Positions 10,588-20,932 of a stretch of DNA of 25,630 nucleotides are shown here, in pieces (position 1 is the first letter of the stretch; each line of letters begins with the position of its first letter). The notes under the pieces are model-generated. The model was not told where the DNA came from and ran no database searches. It saw only the letters and a program-made list of their open reading frames with translations. The DNA is from Gloeopeniophorella convolvens. Lineage: Eukaryota > Basidiomycota > Agaricomycetes > Russulales. The position numbers and the translations under genes were made by a program. The stretch covers positions 1 to 25,630 of the forward strand of contig WTXD01000153.1 of NCBI GenBank assembly GCA_022496205.1, given 5' to 3'.

Positions 10588-10778
10588 AGTGGCCCTCAGA
10601 CACCGCGACGCGTCTCGACGCGCGTGACGCGCAGTGGCGCAGGCCGGCCCTGGCCCAAAAGTTGCATTAGCTTGAGCTTGCGCGCCATGATGCCCAACAA
10701 CTGGGTTCCCGTCGATGCAAATAAAACCGTCCACCAAGGGCTCCACGACTGCTCGACTTGCTACTGTCCTCCCAAGAC
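10588..10778. repeat. Duplicated 5' flank of F-box gene C
   Basis: Matches the flank before gene A: GTGGCCCTC(G/A)GACACCGCGACGCGTC, then a CGCCATGATG segment, ACCAAGGGC(C/T)CCACGA and CTCCC just upstream of the ATG. It supports A and C being copies of one ancestral gene plus promoter-proximal DNA. Confidence 0.6.
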
Positions 10779-12637
10779 ATGCTTCGAAATCCGCCCTCTC
10801 GCTCTCCACCGGAGGTCCTCAGGCATATCTTCCTGATGTCCATGACCCCATTCCCTCTGAATGTCGATGGGTCCCTCAAGGATCCCGACGAGTGGGAGGA
10901 GTATCTTGATCAGGCACCCGATTTACGGTGGATCACACTCACACATGTCTGCCGCTGGTGGAGAGAGGTTGCCCTTGCCTACCCTCAACTTTGGGCTACG
11001 CCTGCGTTTGAACTTGGGTCAACGTGGGCAGAAGAGATGCTACGGCGGAGCAAGAACGCCCTTCTGGACTTGGACTTTACACAAGCACCATGGTCCTTCC
11101 CAGTCACGCAGTGTTTGTCGGATCACATCTCCCGCACGAGAGTGTTGGTTCTCACAGTCCGCTGGGCCGGTATGTGCCCAGTAGCGCCATTCCTCTGCCT
11201 TTACTTACGCGCGCCGATATTCATCATTTGAATACAACAAGATTCTAGCAATGAATGGATGTCTCTTCCTGCTCCGAATCTCGAGCACTTCGTGGTCGGC
11301 CACCCGGCAGAAGAAAAACCTTACCACCAACTCCCATCACATCCCTTCGCGAACCACGCACCCAACTTGAAAACCATCCGAGTCAACGGATTCACCAATT
11401 TCTTCTGGGACTCACCTATTGTCGATGGCATATCACACCTCACAATCGGCCCATCCTCGAATTCCAAGTCTCGCGACGGTAACAACTTATGGTACAAGAT
11501 TCTTCGTCGCACGAGCAATTGCTGTCAGCGCTATCAAGGATGTCAAATCTCGAGCTCCTCGAACTCAATTACTGCATTCCCGGGGCGCCCTGGGATGGAT
11601 CCGAAGAGTTCGATGATTCTAGTTCAGAATCTGAGGAACCGCCAACTTCCACCCCGACACGCGCCATCGAGCTCCCCTCCCTCATAAATCTAGTCCTCAA
11701 TGACGACTACTCCGCATGCCTTGGATCCTTCGTCACCTCCATGCACCGAATGCCTTCCTCTCCCTAATCCTGCCAGTGGGTTGTGATGAAGTGATCGACT
11801 CCTTTCCGCGCTTCGATGAATTCTTGGAGCGGCACCTATCAAGTTCGCGTGCCCCCGAAAACTCGATCGATATCATCTCGGTCCTACAGAGGGAATCAGG
11901 ACGGGACGGTGATTGGTCCACTCTACTCTTGGCAGGAGCGGACCTACAGGAACACGACCCCATTGCAACGAAGCTGAACTCCTTGAAGGTGCGCCAGCGG
12001 GAGTTCAAACTACCAGTACATCTGGATTTCGTGACGGATGAAGACGCAAACGAAACCGATCTGGTACCGAAACTCTTGTCTGCGAATTTTGAACGTCTTC
12101 AGCCTGTTGCAATGTACGGATTCTGTCCCTCGAACTTAGCGCTTCGACATCGTAGGACATTGCCGCATGGCGCACGGTGGCGGAGGGTCTTCCGAATGTT
12201 GAAACGCTCAAGGTGTCGGAATATCTCGCTATCTCGTTCTTCAAAGCGTGCAAGCCTCAGGAACTTGGTGCATGGAAGCACCTCCAATCAATATGGGTGG
12301 GCGGCTTTGTCAAGTTCTTCTTCGAGGAAGCCGGTGAGCTGGAGGAATTCGATGGAGCGACTCTCGACTGGCTAGAGGCTTACAGGCGCGCTTCCTTGCC
12401 ACCTCCAATTCTCTACGTGAGGATGGGGAAAGGTCTCCGTGCGAGTGCGGACTGGCTTAGGAAGGCCAGGAGGTTCACTCGAGTAGAAGAAGTGCAGCTT
12501 CCCGGGGGTCGCTCGTCCGCGCGGAGGAGGTCGAGAGGCTCGAAGAGGACGAGTTAGTGGATATAGGTTCACCTGTACTTAACTCGATCTCTTTTGAAGA
12601 GTTCAAGGATTCTTTCTGGCCAAGTGGGCACTGTTGA
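10779..12637 (+). pseudogene. F-box-like gene C, pseudogene
   Basis: Aligns throughout with genes A and B. Exon 1 (10779-11169) and the phase-1 intron (11170-11241, 72 nt, GTATGT...CAACAAG) are intact and keep the F-box-like part (SPPEVLRHIFLMS, DLRWITLTHVCRWWREVALAY, PRLW-like PQLW). Exon 2 is broken. One base is lost near 11500 after LWYK, another near 11725 after the ACL segment, and another near 12088 after LLSAN. A Trp codon has become TAG at 12153-12155, and a further frame change occurs near 12500-12510, after which the ancestral frame runs to TGA at 12635-12637. At least four frameshifts and one nonsense codon make a working full-length protein unlikely. A truncated F-box-only product of about 240 residues could still be made from exon 1 and the start of exon 2; I have no evidence for it. 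Confidence 0.85.
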
Positions 12638-12937
12638 GTACGGCGGACAGTTTTGTATATATGCATCCGGACGTTATTGGTGTATTCGGATGAGGGTGGA
12701 CGCTAAAGCGACATGGACTTCTACATTACACCTCCAGAGCCCACAAAACGGGAACATCCGCTGTTAAACCACGAGCTAGTTGACGATGCGCTCACCAGCT
12801 CACAGGAGAGGACGTGACCGTTCTATGCCGTGAAGTCAACACCATTCGTTCAGCATGTGCGGTAAATATAAATGTACTCTACGCATGAGTCGGGGCCCTC
12901 AACGCGCGAGAACATATCGTCGAGATACATTTTGTGG
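12638..12937. other. Convergent spacer between F-box copies C and E (duplicated)
   Basis: No gene is seen. It is homologous to the B/D spacer (7716-8135) but about 120 bases shorter, mainly through missing sequence in its E-proximal part. Confidence 0.6.
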
Positions 12938-14859
12938 TTAGTTATTGTCGTCGCCATCGTCATCGTTCTCGCTGTCGTAATCGTCATCGCTGTCGTAATC
13001 GTCGTCGCTCGCCATGGGGTCGTAGTGTGTGTCCTCCTCGAAGGTCTGGAATACCATCAGGAAAGCCAAATGAAAGATGAGCGAAGGGCATACGCGTCTC
13101 CCGAAATCATCATTGGAAGGGAAATAGCTCCGGCGACCTGGACTCGGGGCATGGATCTCGACCTGAGTATACGCCCTCGCCTGGTCGACCCAACTCATGT
13201 CCGAGTAGCCGGCAACACTGCTCAGTCGGATCACCGGAGGGCACAGCGAGGCAATCTGGTATGCTCTCAACCACCCCAAGAGTGCCTGCACGAATATCTC
13301 TTTGCCCCCGAGTGTACGACGGAAATGATACTCCATTGAACCTAGACACAAGAACTGGAGACGCTCCCATCCACCCAGGGTTTGAGGGGTGCATGTCCCC
13401 AAAAACGACACTGTAAGCATCCCTGAGAGCATCAGGTTCTCCACGGCTGGGAGATTTTGCGAGACCGCGATCCAGAGATCGAGATCCCAAGTTTCGAACG
13501 GAAGGTCGAGGGCGAGGATTCGTATGGCAGGTAGGGGTAGGTTCGCGCAGAGCTCTACAGAATTTGGTGGGTAGTCCTGGGACCAGGTAGGATTGGAAAG
13601 GTAGAAGGGTACGTGGGTTTCGTTCCGCGGATCGTCGAGGATTTCAAGTTTTCTTTCGACGTTCCAGTCGTCGGGGTCGGGGTCCACCATCACCACGACC
13701 TTGTCGTATGGATGTCGATGATGGGATCCAACAGAAAAGGAGATAATAAGGACATTCGTCGACCGTATCGAAGCGTTGGCAGCCAGAAAATGCCTCTGCA
13801 AAGCTGGGATCACCATCGCCTGATCATCTTCCCATGGCGCAAAGTCCTCCTTCGTCAATGGCACGATGATAGAGAGGCGGGCGTTCGGCGTCCGCAAGTG
13901 CTGAAGAACATTCGCGCATCTGTCAACGTTATCTTTGAGCAGGAGAGACTTGAGGTGGGGAAGTTCAATTGCTGCTCTATCGGTGGGCGCAGGTCCTTTT
14001 GGAAGACAAGAGGCAAGCTGAAGGGTCTCGAGCCTTGACATTGTCGCTAGCGCTGACAGGAGTTGATCGTAGGTGGGGCGTTGATGGTTTGGATACTTGA
14101 CGAAAACATCAAAGCGATCTCCAACAACGAGATGCGAGACGTTCTGGAGGAGTGACGACCCCCAAAAGAAGTTGACTGTGTTCGCGACGGTTATCTCCCG
14201 CAGGTTCGGCGCGATACCACCAAACAGCTCGAAAGGTAAAGTTGTGGTATCTAGGAGGGAGACAGAGTTCAGAGCGTTGTAGTGGAGATGGAGAAGCTCC
14301 AGAGACTCGAGGGCGGGAGCTGGAAGTGAGATCCACTTGTTCTCGGGGCCTTATCATGGGTGCCGTGGTCAGCTGCTAGCATGGTGCTATCATAGAGCTA
14401 TTAACGTACCGGCACGCCTGCCTGCAATCCGCAATGTTACCGCACGAGAGATGTATTCGGAAAGGCAGTCGTCAAATGGAAACGAGTCTGGTGCTCGATA
14501 AAAGTCTAGATGCAAAGGTGCATTCCGGCTTCGTAGCAGCATTGCTTCGGCCCATTTCACCCCCGCCGGGAAAGCGGGCGCCGTCCATAAACGGGGGTAG
14601 GCGAGGGCGGCGTTCCTCCAACTGCGGCAGACGTGGGTCACGCTGAGCCACCCCATGCAACAATATTCTGGCCTCGGATAGACTGCGGGAGGGAACGTTC
14701 TTCCTGAAGAGATGGCGTGACGACGTTCTTCTCTATTCAAGGATGCATGTCCTTCAGGTTATTCATAGTCTCATGATGGCAGGGCACAGATGGGTCATCC
14801 ACACTGGAGATTAGGAAGACTTGTTGGAGAATTTCGAGAGGGAGGCGATCCGATTCCAT
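12938..14859 (-). pseudogene. F-box-like gene E, frameshifted copy of D
   Basis: On the minus strand, exon 1 is 14859-14410 and exon 2 is 14350-12938, separated by a 59-nt phase-1 intron (GTACGT...GATAAG). The start MESDRLPLEILQQVFLIS matches D. One base is missing relative to D near 14750-14765 (after PCHH), so the frame hits TGA after the first F-box helix. The homologous frame resumes at NREERRHAISSG and then stays open through exon 2 to TAA at 12938. Exon 2 retains ENKWISLPAPALES, LREITVANTVNFFWGSSLLQ and the leucine-rich body. It ends in an acidic tail rich in Asp with two copies of DDDYDS, encoded by an 18-nt tandem repeat near 12965-13010. Unless translation starts at an internal site and gives a protein lacking half the F-box, this copy is inactive. 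A single sequencing or assembly error could also explain the break. Confidence 0.72.
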
Positions 14860-15530
14860 GTCGTGAAAGGTGGAGTACAAGACGACCAGGTTTCTGGAGG
14901 TGCTGCTGGTAAGTACGTATCCGGAACGGGGAAGTTGATATGCAAACGCGAACTCACCGGCCGGTATTTAGGCCACGCAGAATCCAGGGAGACTATTCCC
15001 GAGGGTCTACAGCGTCGCACTGTGGGAAGGTGGACGGGGTGAACCCGCTGGTGACCGACGATGGCTCTCCGTCAGATCGATGCCTAATCCTGTCGATGCC
15101 CGGCTTCACAGACGAAGGGAGACCCCGGCCCAATGATCCACGGATAAGTATTTGTATGACAAGACCTTGCAAGTCGGACCTGACATGAGGGTTCTGTGCT
15201 GGCAAGCCTGCGTCGAGTCTGCCCCGTTGTATCGAAACAATGAATCTAGGATGGATCTGGGTCAACTGTCAACTCGAATTTAGAGTGTTGACTCACACAC
15301 ACAGGGATATACCTCCTCTGGTGGCAGTGACCGCCACTAGTAGTCCAACTTCGCCACAAGTTCGTCAGTGGTTCATCGTTGTCGAAGTTGGCGGTGGCAG
15401 TCGGCATTGTTTGGGAATTGTTTGGAGCTTGCCGATTGACCAGAGTAGGAGATTAGGCCGCCCGGCCGTCGCCGGAGGTTCCGTCCAGGCCTGCGACACC
15501 GGCACCGCCGGCGCCGGGTTTGACCAGGTC
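14860..15530. other. Former promoter-side flank of gene E, no gene seen
   Basis: Homologous in blocks to 9925-10380 upstream of gene D (see duplication units). Open frames here are short and not conserved between the two copies, so I take them as chance. Confidence 0.5.
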
Positions 15531-16280
15531 CGTTGCCAGTATCAATCATGGATGTCGGCTTTCCACCTGAAATACCTTCACACAATTCTCTAATCTTAGC
15601 GTGGGAGATCCTCTCGAGATTAGCTAGCATGCCAAATCTCCCGAGGGCACTCGGATCTCTCTTTCGAACCGGCAGCCAAGACGACCAAAAAGAAATGGAA
15701 ACCACGGTGCCTTCAAGCGGGCCACGACGTCGTTGCCTGAGAAAGCTCACAGTCACCTGCGCCTGTCGCAGCTGCTGGATGCGGGCTGCAGCTGGCTGGT
15801 CTCGTCCGTGTTCTGCGCCTGCATTGGACATTCCATGTCGATGCGAAATGGACTGAATAGCCCATCTTGCAGAGCGGCCTAGACCTCACGCGAAGTTGTA
15901 TTGACCTCCCGTCGTGGTCTTCCCGCGTGTTGCGGGAGACAGACGGCCCGCGCTGTACTGCTGTGCGTTTCTTGAGAGATGCTGGCCTTGGGTTGTACGT
16001 TCGTCGTTATATGTGCCTACTTTTCCGCTTTCGTTTTCGCGTGCAACTGACGCACGGATCAAGTGCCAACACCTGCGTCAGACTCGGCCCTATCAAGTTC
16101 AATTGGGCTCCCCAAACAGGAGCCACCCGCCGGGTTCTCCCTCATCGACTGTCAGCTCGCAGGTCTGCCGCATGCCTTGCAGCCACGGTGCGCGGAGCGT
16201 GGGATACTACACGTGAGCGCGCACTGCAGTCCTTTCAATACTTACAGTCGGAGAACGTGCGATTCGAAAAGCCGTCGACA
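15531..16280. other. Unassigned DNA, no supported gene
   Basis: Short open frames exist on both strands (for example one starting MDVGFPPEIPS at about 15548), but none extends, splices convincingly or resembles a family I know. A run near 16063-16150 reads as a Ser/Pro-rich peptide in one frame and could be a relic exon. Confidence 0.35.
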
Positions 16281-16322
16281 GGGCGCCCGTAGTGATAGTT
16301 CTCTGTCCCTTTTGTTCCACAG

Positions 16323-16460
16323 AAGCAGGTATTTCGGACTTTTGAACTTTTCTTGGCGCAGGTTATCCAAGATGACATTGAGAACGTGCTACCTTCCCCG
16401 CCACCCAAGAGCACAGGGAGACAATGGTTGGGACAAAACTTCGTACGAGACTCGCTCTAA
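16323..16460 (+). CDS. Possible terminal exon of an unknown gene or relic
   Basis: A 46-codon frame preceded by a good acceptor (pyrimidine-rich, CCACAG) reads KQVFRTFELFLAQVIQDDIE, followed by a Pro/Ser segment, QWLGQNFVRDSL and a stop. The amphipathic start and acidic patch look more protein-like than its surroundings. The candidate donor at 16289 would give an intron of only 34 nt, which is too short for comfort, so the upstream structure is unclear. Function is unknown; it may be debris. Confidence 0.25.
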   Translation, partial: KQVFRTFELFLAQVIQDDIENVLPSPPPKSTGRQWLGQNFVRDSL

Positions 16461-16706
16461 GGACATTCGTCGTCCCTGACCTAGTGTACACAGCTCCGGA
16501 AGGTGCAGATGTACCCCCAGCGGGGTGTTTGTGACTCGGAATCGTGCCGCGAGACGTTTGTTAGTGGTGGTTCAGGCTCCGGCGCGCGCTATGGACGTCC
16601 TGGACAAAGGAGACGCCTCATACCGCCACCCGGAGGAAGCCCCGAACCCTATCAGCTCGATCGTAGACGCATACAATAAACGAAGCCCCTTGGTGGCTCG
16701 GGCCTG

Positions 16707-16714
16707 TATAAAAG
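16707..16714 (+). promoter_or_regulatory. TATA box
   Basis: TATAAAAG lies 103 bases before an ATG at 16817 and is followed by a pyrimidine-rich CTCCCTTCCCTCACC-type leader. This is the arrangement expected of a basidiomycete core promoter and is the clearest TATA signal for a host gene in the window. Confidence 0.6.
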
Positions 16715-16816
16715 CGCTGATCTGACCGCGTTCTCCCTTCCCTCACCCTACACCAAGCACTCCTGTTCCACACTGTGAGCGCAAACGTCCACTAGTTTCC
16801 ACTATCTTTTACCACT

Positions 16817-17724
16817 ATGTCTTACATCCCTAACTCCTTCCCCCAGGCTGCCACCCACAATATCTATAACGGACATCTCGCTTCCTCCCAAGGAGGCAAA
16901 CCACCCCCAGTCAACTTTGGTCAACGCCGGTACCCTACCCGATCTCAGCAGTTTACCATCGGCTCTGACTCTGACCTATGCCGCAGGACCCTTGCTCCCC
17001 CAGCAATCAGTACTCCAGTTTCCACGGACCCAGGGGGGAGCTGGGTCCAATGACCACCCCATCAGGCTCCTCCCGCCTATGACCCCAGAGTGGTTCGCCT
17101 CTGAGGAGCAGAGCGCGAACCAGTTCTCCGGGCCTGCGATGCTGCTGGGCTGCGTCGGGTCCACGGGCCACCGCGTGCGAGCAGCTCGCGCCCTGCGAGG
17201 GCCCCCCGTGATCACGAGGCGCTAACAGAGGGTCGCGAGATCGCCAAGGTCGACGACATCGACTTTCTCGGTCGCCTCCGATGCCACCCGGTTTGAGGGC
17301 ACTCGCGCTAACCCCGAAATTACTGTGAGCCCGCACAGCAATGCCAGCATTCCTACAAACACTCATCTCTATCCTCGGCTCTTCCTCAGGAACTCTGATG
17401 AGAAAATACGGGGACAACGACGCTGGCTAGAGACACGCACCATGAATCTCTCATCCGCTGACGTTAGGCGGCTTCATTCCCGCCATTCCCGTCATTCCCA
17501 AGCTCCATCTCGTCCGCATCTACTCCGAGAGCCTGCTGGCCCCGGGTCTCGGACACGCCGCCTTATCAACTCGACCCCATTGACCAGATTGGTCATTCAC
17601 TCTTTCGTGGGCAAAATGAGATGGGAATGGCTACTGAACACCATCCTCTGTGCAGACTCGACTCGCTCAACTTCCTAGGCGACGTGCCTGTCGGTCATTT
17701 GGTGGCTCTGTCAGCAGGCACCTG
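16817..17724 (+). pseudogene. Degraded hypothetical gene interrupted by the inverted element
   Basis: The frame starts MSYIPNSFPQAATHNIYNGH behind a TATA promoter and a good ATG context. Coding-like sequence then moves between frames. A second frame from about 16917 carries PEWFASEEQSANQFSGPA, a short third one near 17214-17288 has EGREIAKVDDIDFLGRL, and a last stretch from about 17552 gives PPYQLDPIDQIGHSLF and CRLDSLNFLGDVPVGHLVAL just before the element at 17725. No intron set that joins them is convincing, so I read this as a broken gene. I do not recognise the family. A small protein from the first frame alone (78 residues) is also possible. Confidence 0.4.
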
Positions 17725-17741
17725 CATCACCAAAACCCGAA
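17725..17741 (+). repeat. Terminal inverted repeat, copy 1 outer end
   Basis: CATCACCAAAACCCGAA. It is the exact inverse complement of 20094-20110. After this 17-mer the two ends of the element diverge. Confidence 0.8.
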
Positions 17742-20049
17742 ACTTCTTGCGGGCCCTTGCGGCCCGGAGGGGCTCCGGGTCCGGTTATCGCGCCCGGTAT
17801 GGCCGTGTATCTTCCGGATCGAGAATTCATCGATAGGCAAGCTTGGGCAAGATCGGGTATTTGCGAGATCGAAACTGTGAGATGAGACCTGGTTATTACC
17901 GGAGGTTGTCGGGGTGCCATGGCTTGCCATGGACCCTTGGCGATCGGTGACTGGATTCGGCATCGACTTGTCGCCCCTTGAGATTCCGGTGACCATTATC
18001 ACATTATCGCACAATTTCGACAAGATCTACGAGGTCATGTAAGGGCCATTGAACACTGCAAGATGCTGCATGCTGCCTCGCGACGGCGCAGTTCGTGCAC
18101 GACGTCACAACCAGCGTGGCCCTTCTCAGCTCTCACCACGACGTATGCGCCCCTGAATCACTGCCACCGCCTCCTGCCTCGTTGCTGTCTCTACCGAGCC
18201 CTCGTCCTAGGTCCATCAATTCGCCCCCATCGGCCAGCCACCACGAGTGCCTCGCAGAACGACATGCACACACAATTCGCGTCGCATGCCCCCGCACTGT
18301 ACCATGACAACGCCAATGCGCCGGCACAGCGGGTTCAGCTGCGTAGCGCGGCCGCGACATGGCGGGGCGACGCGCGCCTGGCAAGAGCGCTGCTGCTGCA
18401 GCACAGTCCCGTCGACAAAAACGGCTGTTGAACGCGAGCTCCCATGCCCACGCCCCGACTCGTTACAATGACGATGCCGCGAAATTCGCCGAACAGCCCC
18501 ATTTCGAATGAGGAGGGACGGGAGAAGGTGCCACTGTCGCTGCGAGTTGTGCACGCGCCGTGTTGCCTCGGCGGCAGCAGTGCCATGCCGTCGCTGGGGC
18601 ACTGCGACAGAGGCGGTGACGATGTGGTGGCATGTGTACACAATTCCTGGCATCTAAGACCACATCAAGACGATGCGGCCGCGGCCATCGCGAATTGCGC
18701 GCATGCCGCATGCATGCGCCTGCGCACCGCGCACGTCGTCACCGATCGTGGGGCGGTCGCCTGTCTTCGCGCTATGGTTGGCATCGTCGTGACCCCTGAG
18801 TGGCAGGGTAGGGCGCGTGGGGGTCCCACGTCGTGGCTAGATGGTGATGAGACCGCATACCGGGCGTGCGATTCAACACGATTCATGCTGGTTGTGGTTG
18901 TAGCAAGTCCATGCGATCGTCATCGCCAGCACAAATCGTATGTCCAGCGTGAGGGCTAGATCGTTGCTGCTTGACCGATTGTCTTCACCTCGCAGTCGGC
19001 GTTGTTGTACAGTAGCCTAGGAGGGTGCGAGGTGAGGCCTTGAGGACTCTGTTCAAGTCACGGTGTGGTGGCCCGAGGGTGCACGTGATCGCGTGACGCG
19101 CGACGTGTGACAATTGATGCAAACAACTTGGGAAATTTTCATCGTCTCTGTCTCGTCCTCTCACGACAACGGTGTGGCCCACTTCCCCTCTTCTGCCCGG
19201 ACGGTACTTGGACACGCACAGCTGCTTTGAGGTGAAGTGCCAGGCACATCCATGTCTCTTGGTACATGACCAACTGACCGCGCATGCACATACAGCTGTT
19301 CACAGACCTCACATATGATGCCTACTCCCCCGACTTCATAGGTATGTTTGTGAGCTTGTTTCCCCCTGTGGCTGATGTGTTTAGTGCACATTGTCATGCT
19401 CACACACTTTCAAGGTATGACCACAACTGCTCGTGTAGCTGCTCGCCCCCACTGTTGCCACCGCCCGCCTTCCCCGACGACGGCGCGCGTGTGGATGCTG
19501 CACGGCATATTGATCCCTGCCGCAGTACCACCTGACAAGCACCTGTCGCCCGACAAGAGGAGAGGTTTAAGGAGATGAGGTGCATCGTGCTCCTGTCAGC
19601 AGCACGTGGTGCTCATGGCGCACGAGCGCGCGCATTACTGACTGAGAAGCTCATGGGGCGGCTGCGGCCGTTCGCTGGCACCAAGGCGTGCAGCACGCCG
19701 GGCCCTCACATGGCACCGAGACCATCGAGGTGGGCAGCGCGTGGACGAGACGCTCTTCGGCACGGTGGCTGTCCTACATGCTGTGTGTACGCAGAGTACT
19801 TAGCATCACGAGATGACTGCGCGGTGGCGCGCTCGGCGGGTCCAGGGCGACAGAGCTCCCAGCAAGTACATTATAGTGTTATGTATTCCCTTGTAGTTGC
19901 TGAAAATATACAACGATTCTACAATTTTGGCATCAAAAAGTACAAGTCTTGAGAACATTATAATGAGTGACTGAAATTGTCCTGCTCTGGTAGAATCGAG
20001 ATACAACTCGCCGAATCGACCAGAGTGCCATGGATCTCTCATCCTGGTC

Positions 20050-20083
20050 GACCCTTTTGACCTTATAGGGCCTTAAAAGGGTC
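20050..20083. repeat. Subterminal hairpin in copy 1
   Basis: GACCCTTTT (20050-20058) pairs with AAAAGGGTC (20075-20083) around a 16-nt loop, just inside the inner terminal repeat. The same structure is at 20943-20976 in copy 2. Subterminal hairpins or palindromes are often transposase-binding or folding signals; that role is inference here. Confidence 0.6.
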
Positions 20084-20093
20084 CAAAATTTTC

Positions 20094-20110
20094 TTCGGGT
20101 TTTGGTGATG
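20094..20110 (-). repeat. Terminal inverted repeat, copy 1 inner end
   Basis: TTCGGGTTTTGGTGATG, inverse of the outer end of the same copy. Confidence 0.8.
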
Positions 20111-20915
20111 TCGCGGGGCGGTGGCTCACTTTAGTAGGGAGGCGGGGAAACACAATGCGTATCCACACCATCCATTCTCAGCTGATCGAAGATTACTCCA
20201 GTATACCACAGCGACAGACACGAGGAGAAGCAGAAAGACTATGCCCAAGGACTAAGCAAAGCAATCGTTCTTGGCTCGATGTCGCTGTACATGCACCACG
20301 GCGCCAGCAAAACAAACGGGACTCAAACGATGCACAATCCCAATGAGATTCGAAACCCAATGACGCAGCCCTCCCCCCTTCACCCGGCAGTCTGTGCTCC
20401 GGGGCATGCCCTGTGCTGCACCTCTACATCTGTGCACAGCCGTATCTCCTCTCATCTCTCCTCGTGGTACCAAGTTGGCCATGCCGACACTGGGTTTACC
20501 CTCGATTCCTGCTGGGCGGAGGCCCCAGCTAATTGAAGCAAAGGCAAAGTCCCTGTCCTGCCAGGCCCACATGCACCTTTGCTTAGTGGCTGGCCGACTT
20601 GGATCTGTCTTGTGTCGATGCTGGGGTCTGCCAGCAGCGTTTCAAAGCCTTTGGCTTTAGCTCTCCCTCCGTTGTCTTCGCCCCGACCCCAGACTTCGAG
20701 TTTGGTGAGTGAGGGCAGTGGGGTCTTCGACTGGGCGCGCCATCAGTCGAGAGATGTCAGGAGGGTTTGAAACTGTGCGTGCGTCAGTCAAGGGTCGGGC
20801 GGGTAGAGAAAGCAAAGCGCGTACCGTCATTACATAGTCGTGTGACAGCACCTGCTCAACTGGGTCCTCTACGTTGTACCATGAGCATTCTCCTCTACAG
20901 TGTCTTGGGAGTACA
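20111..20915 (-). pseudogene. Spacer between the two element copies, with broken coding-like sequence
   Basis: The 805-bp spacer is single copy in this window. On the minus strand one frame reads WYNVEDPVEQVLSHDYVMT (about 20880-20824). A GTACGC...CACAG stretch of about 52 nt that could be an intron follows, then KTPLPSLTKLEVWGRGEDNG and ETLLADPSIDTRQIQVGQPL. Further on, another frame reads MWAWQDRDFAFASISWGLRP. At least one in-frame TGA and a frame change interrupt it. The protein is not recognised. Coding orientation is opposite to that of the degraded gene left of the element, which fits an inverted spacer. I regard this as a relic of a host or transposon gene. Confidence 0.35.
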
Positions 20916-20932
20916 CATCACCAAAACCCGAA
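20916..20932 (+). repeat. Terminal inverted repeat, copy 2 inner end
   Basis: CATCACCAAAACCCGAA, identical to 17725-17741. Confidence 0.8.

Larger units (their letters stand above)
10588..15510. repeat. Segmental duplication unit 2 (copies C and E)
   Basis: Second copy of the two-gene F-box cassette, head to tail with unit 1. Both genes of this unit are damaged, while both in unit 1 have a usable frame, so decay has been one-sided after duplication. The outer flank contains about 170 bases (near 15190-15360) that I could not match to unit 1. Confidence 0.65.
17725..20110 (+). mobile_element. Left arm: non-autonomous TIR transposon-like element, copy 1
   Basis: A 2,386-bp unit that starts with CATCACCAAAACCCGAA and ends with the exact inverse, TTCGGGTTTTGGTGATG. 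The same unit occurs inverted at 20916-23301 with no length change (paired positions sum to 41026 throughout). I found only two differences (17765/23261 and 17797/23229), both transitions. The unit is GC-rich and full of CpG; the longest open frame is 171 codons, with no DDE, RNase H-like or other transposase motif. The many overlapping small frames on both strands look like chance. The end sequence does not match hAT, CACTA, Mutator or Tc1 ends that I know. It is best called an unclassified, probably non-autonomous DNA transposon. Confidence 0.7.

Noticed and set aside
12872..13339. A 155-codon plus-strand frame with a hydrophobic Val/Ile run that looks like a membrane protein
   Set aside because: It is the antisense of the Asp-rich tail of gene E; GTC/ATC repeats opposite GAC/GAT codons create the artificial hydrophobic stretch.
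15373..15831. A 152-codon minus-strand frame between the F-box cluster and the TATA gene
   Set aside because: Arg/Gly/Pro-rich composition, no motif, no splice support, and it overlaps duplicated non-coding flank.
18063..18959. Overlapping open frames of 100-171 codons inside the left arm (and their mirror images in the right arm)
   Set aside because: They occur in several frames and on both strands, have His/Arg/Ala-rich composition typical of GC-rich non-coding DNA, lack motifs, and recur only because the arms are identical.
17725..20110. Arms as an LTR or Helitron element
   Set aside because: The arms are inverted relative to each other, not direct repeats, there is no TG...CA direct-repeat structure, and the ends are true terminal inverted repeats rather than TC...CTRR.
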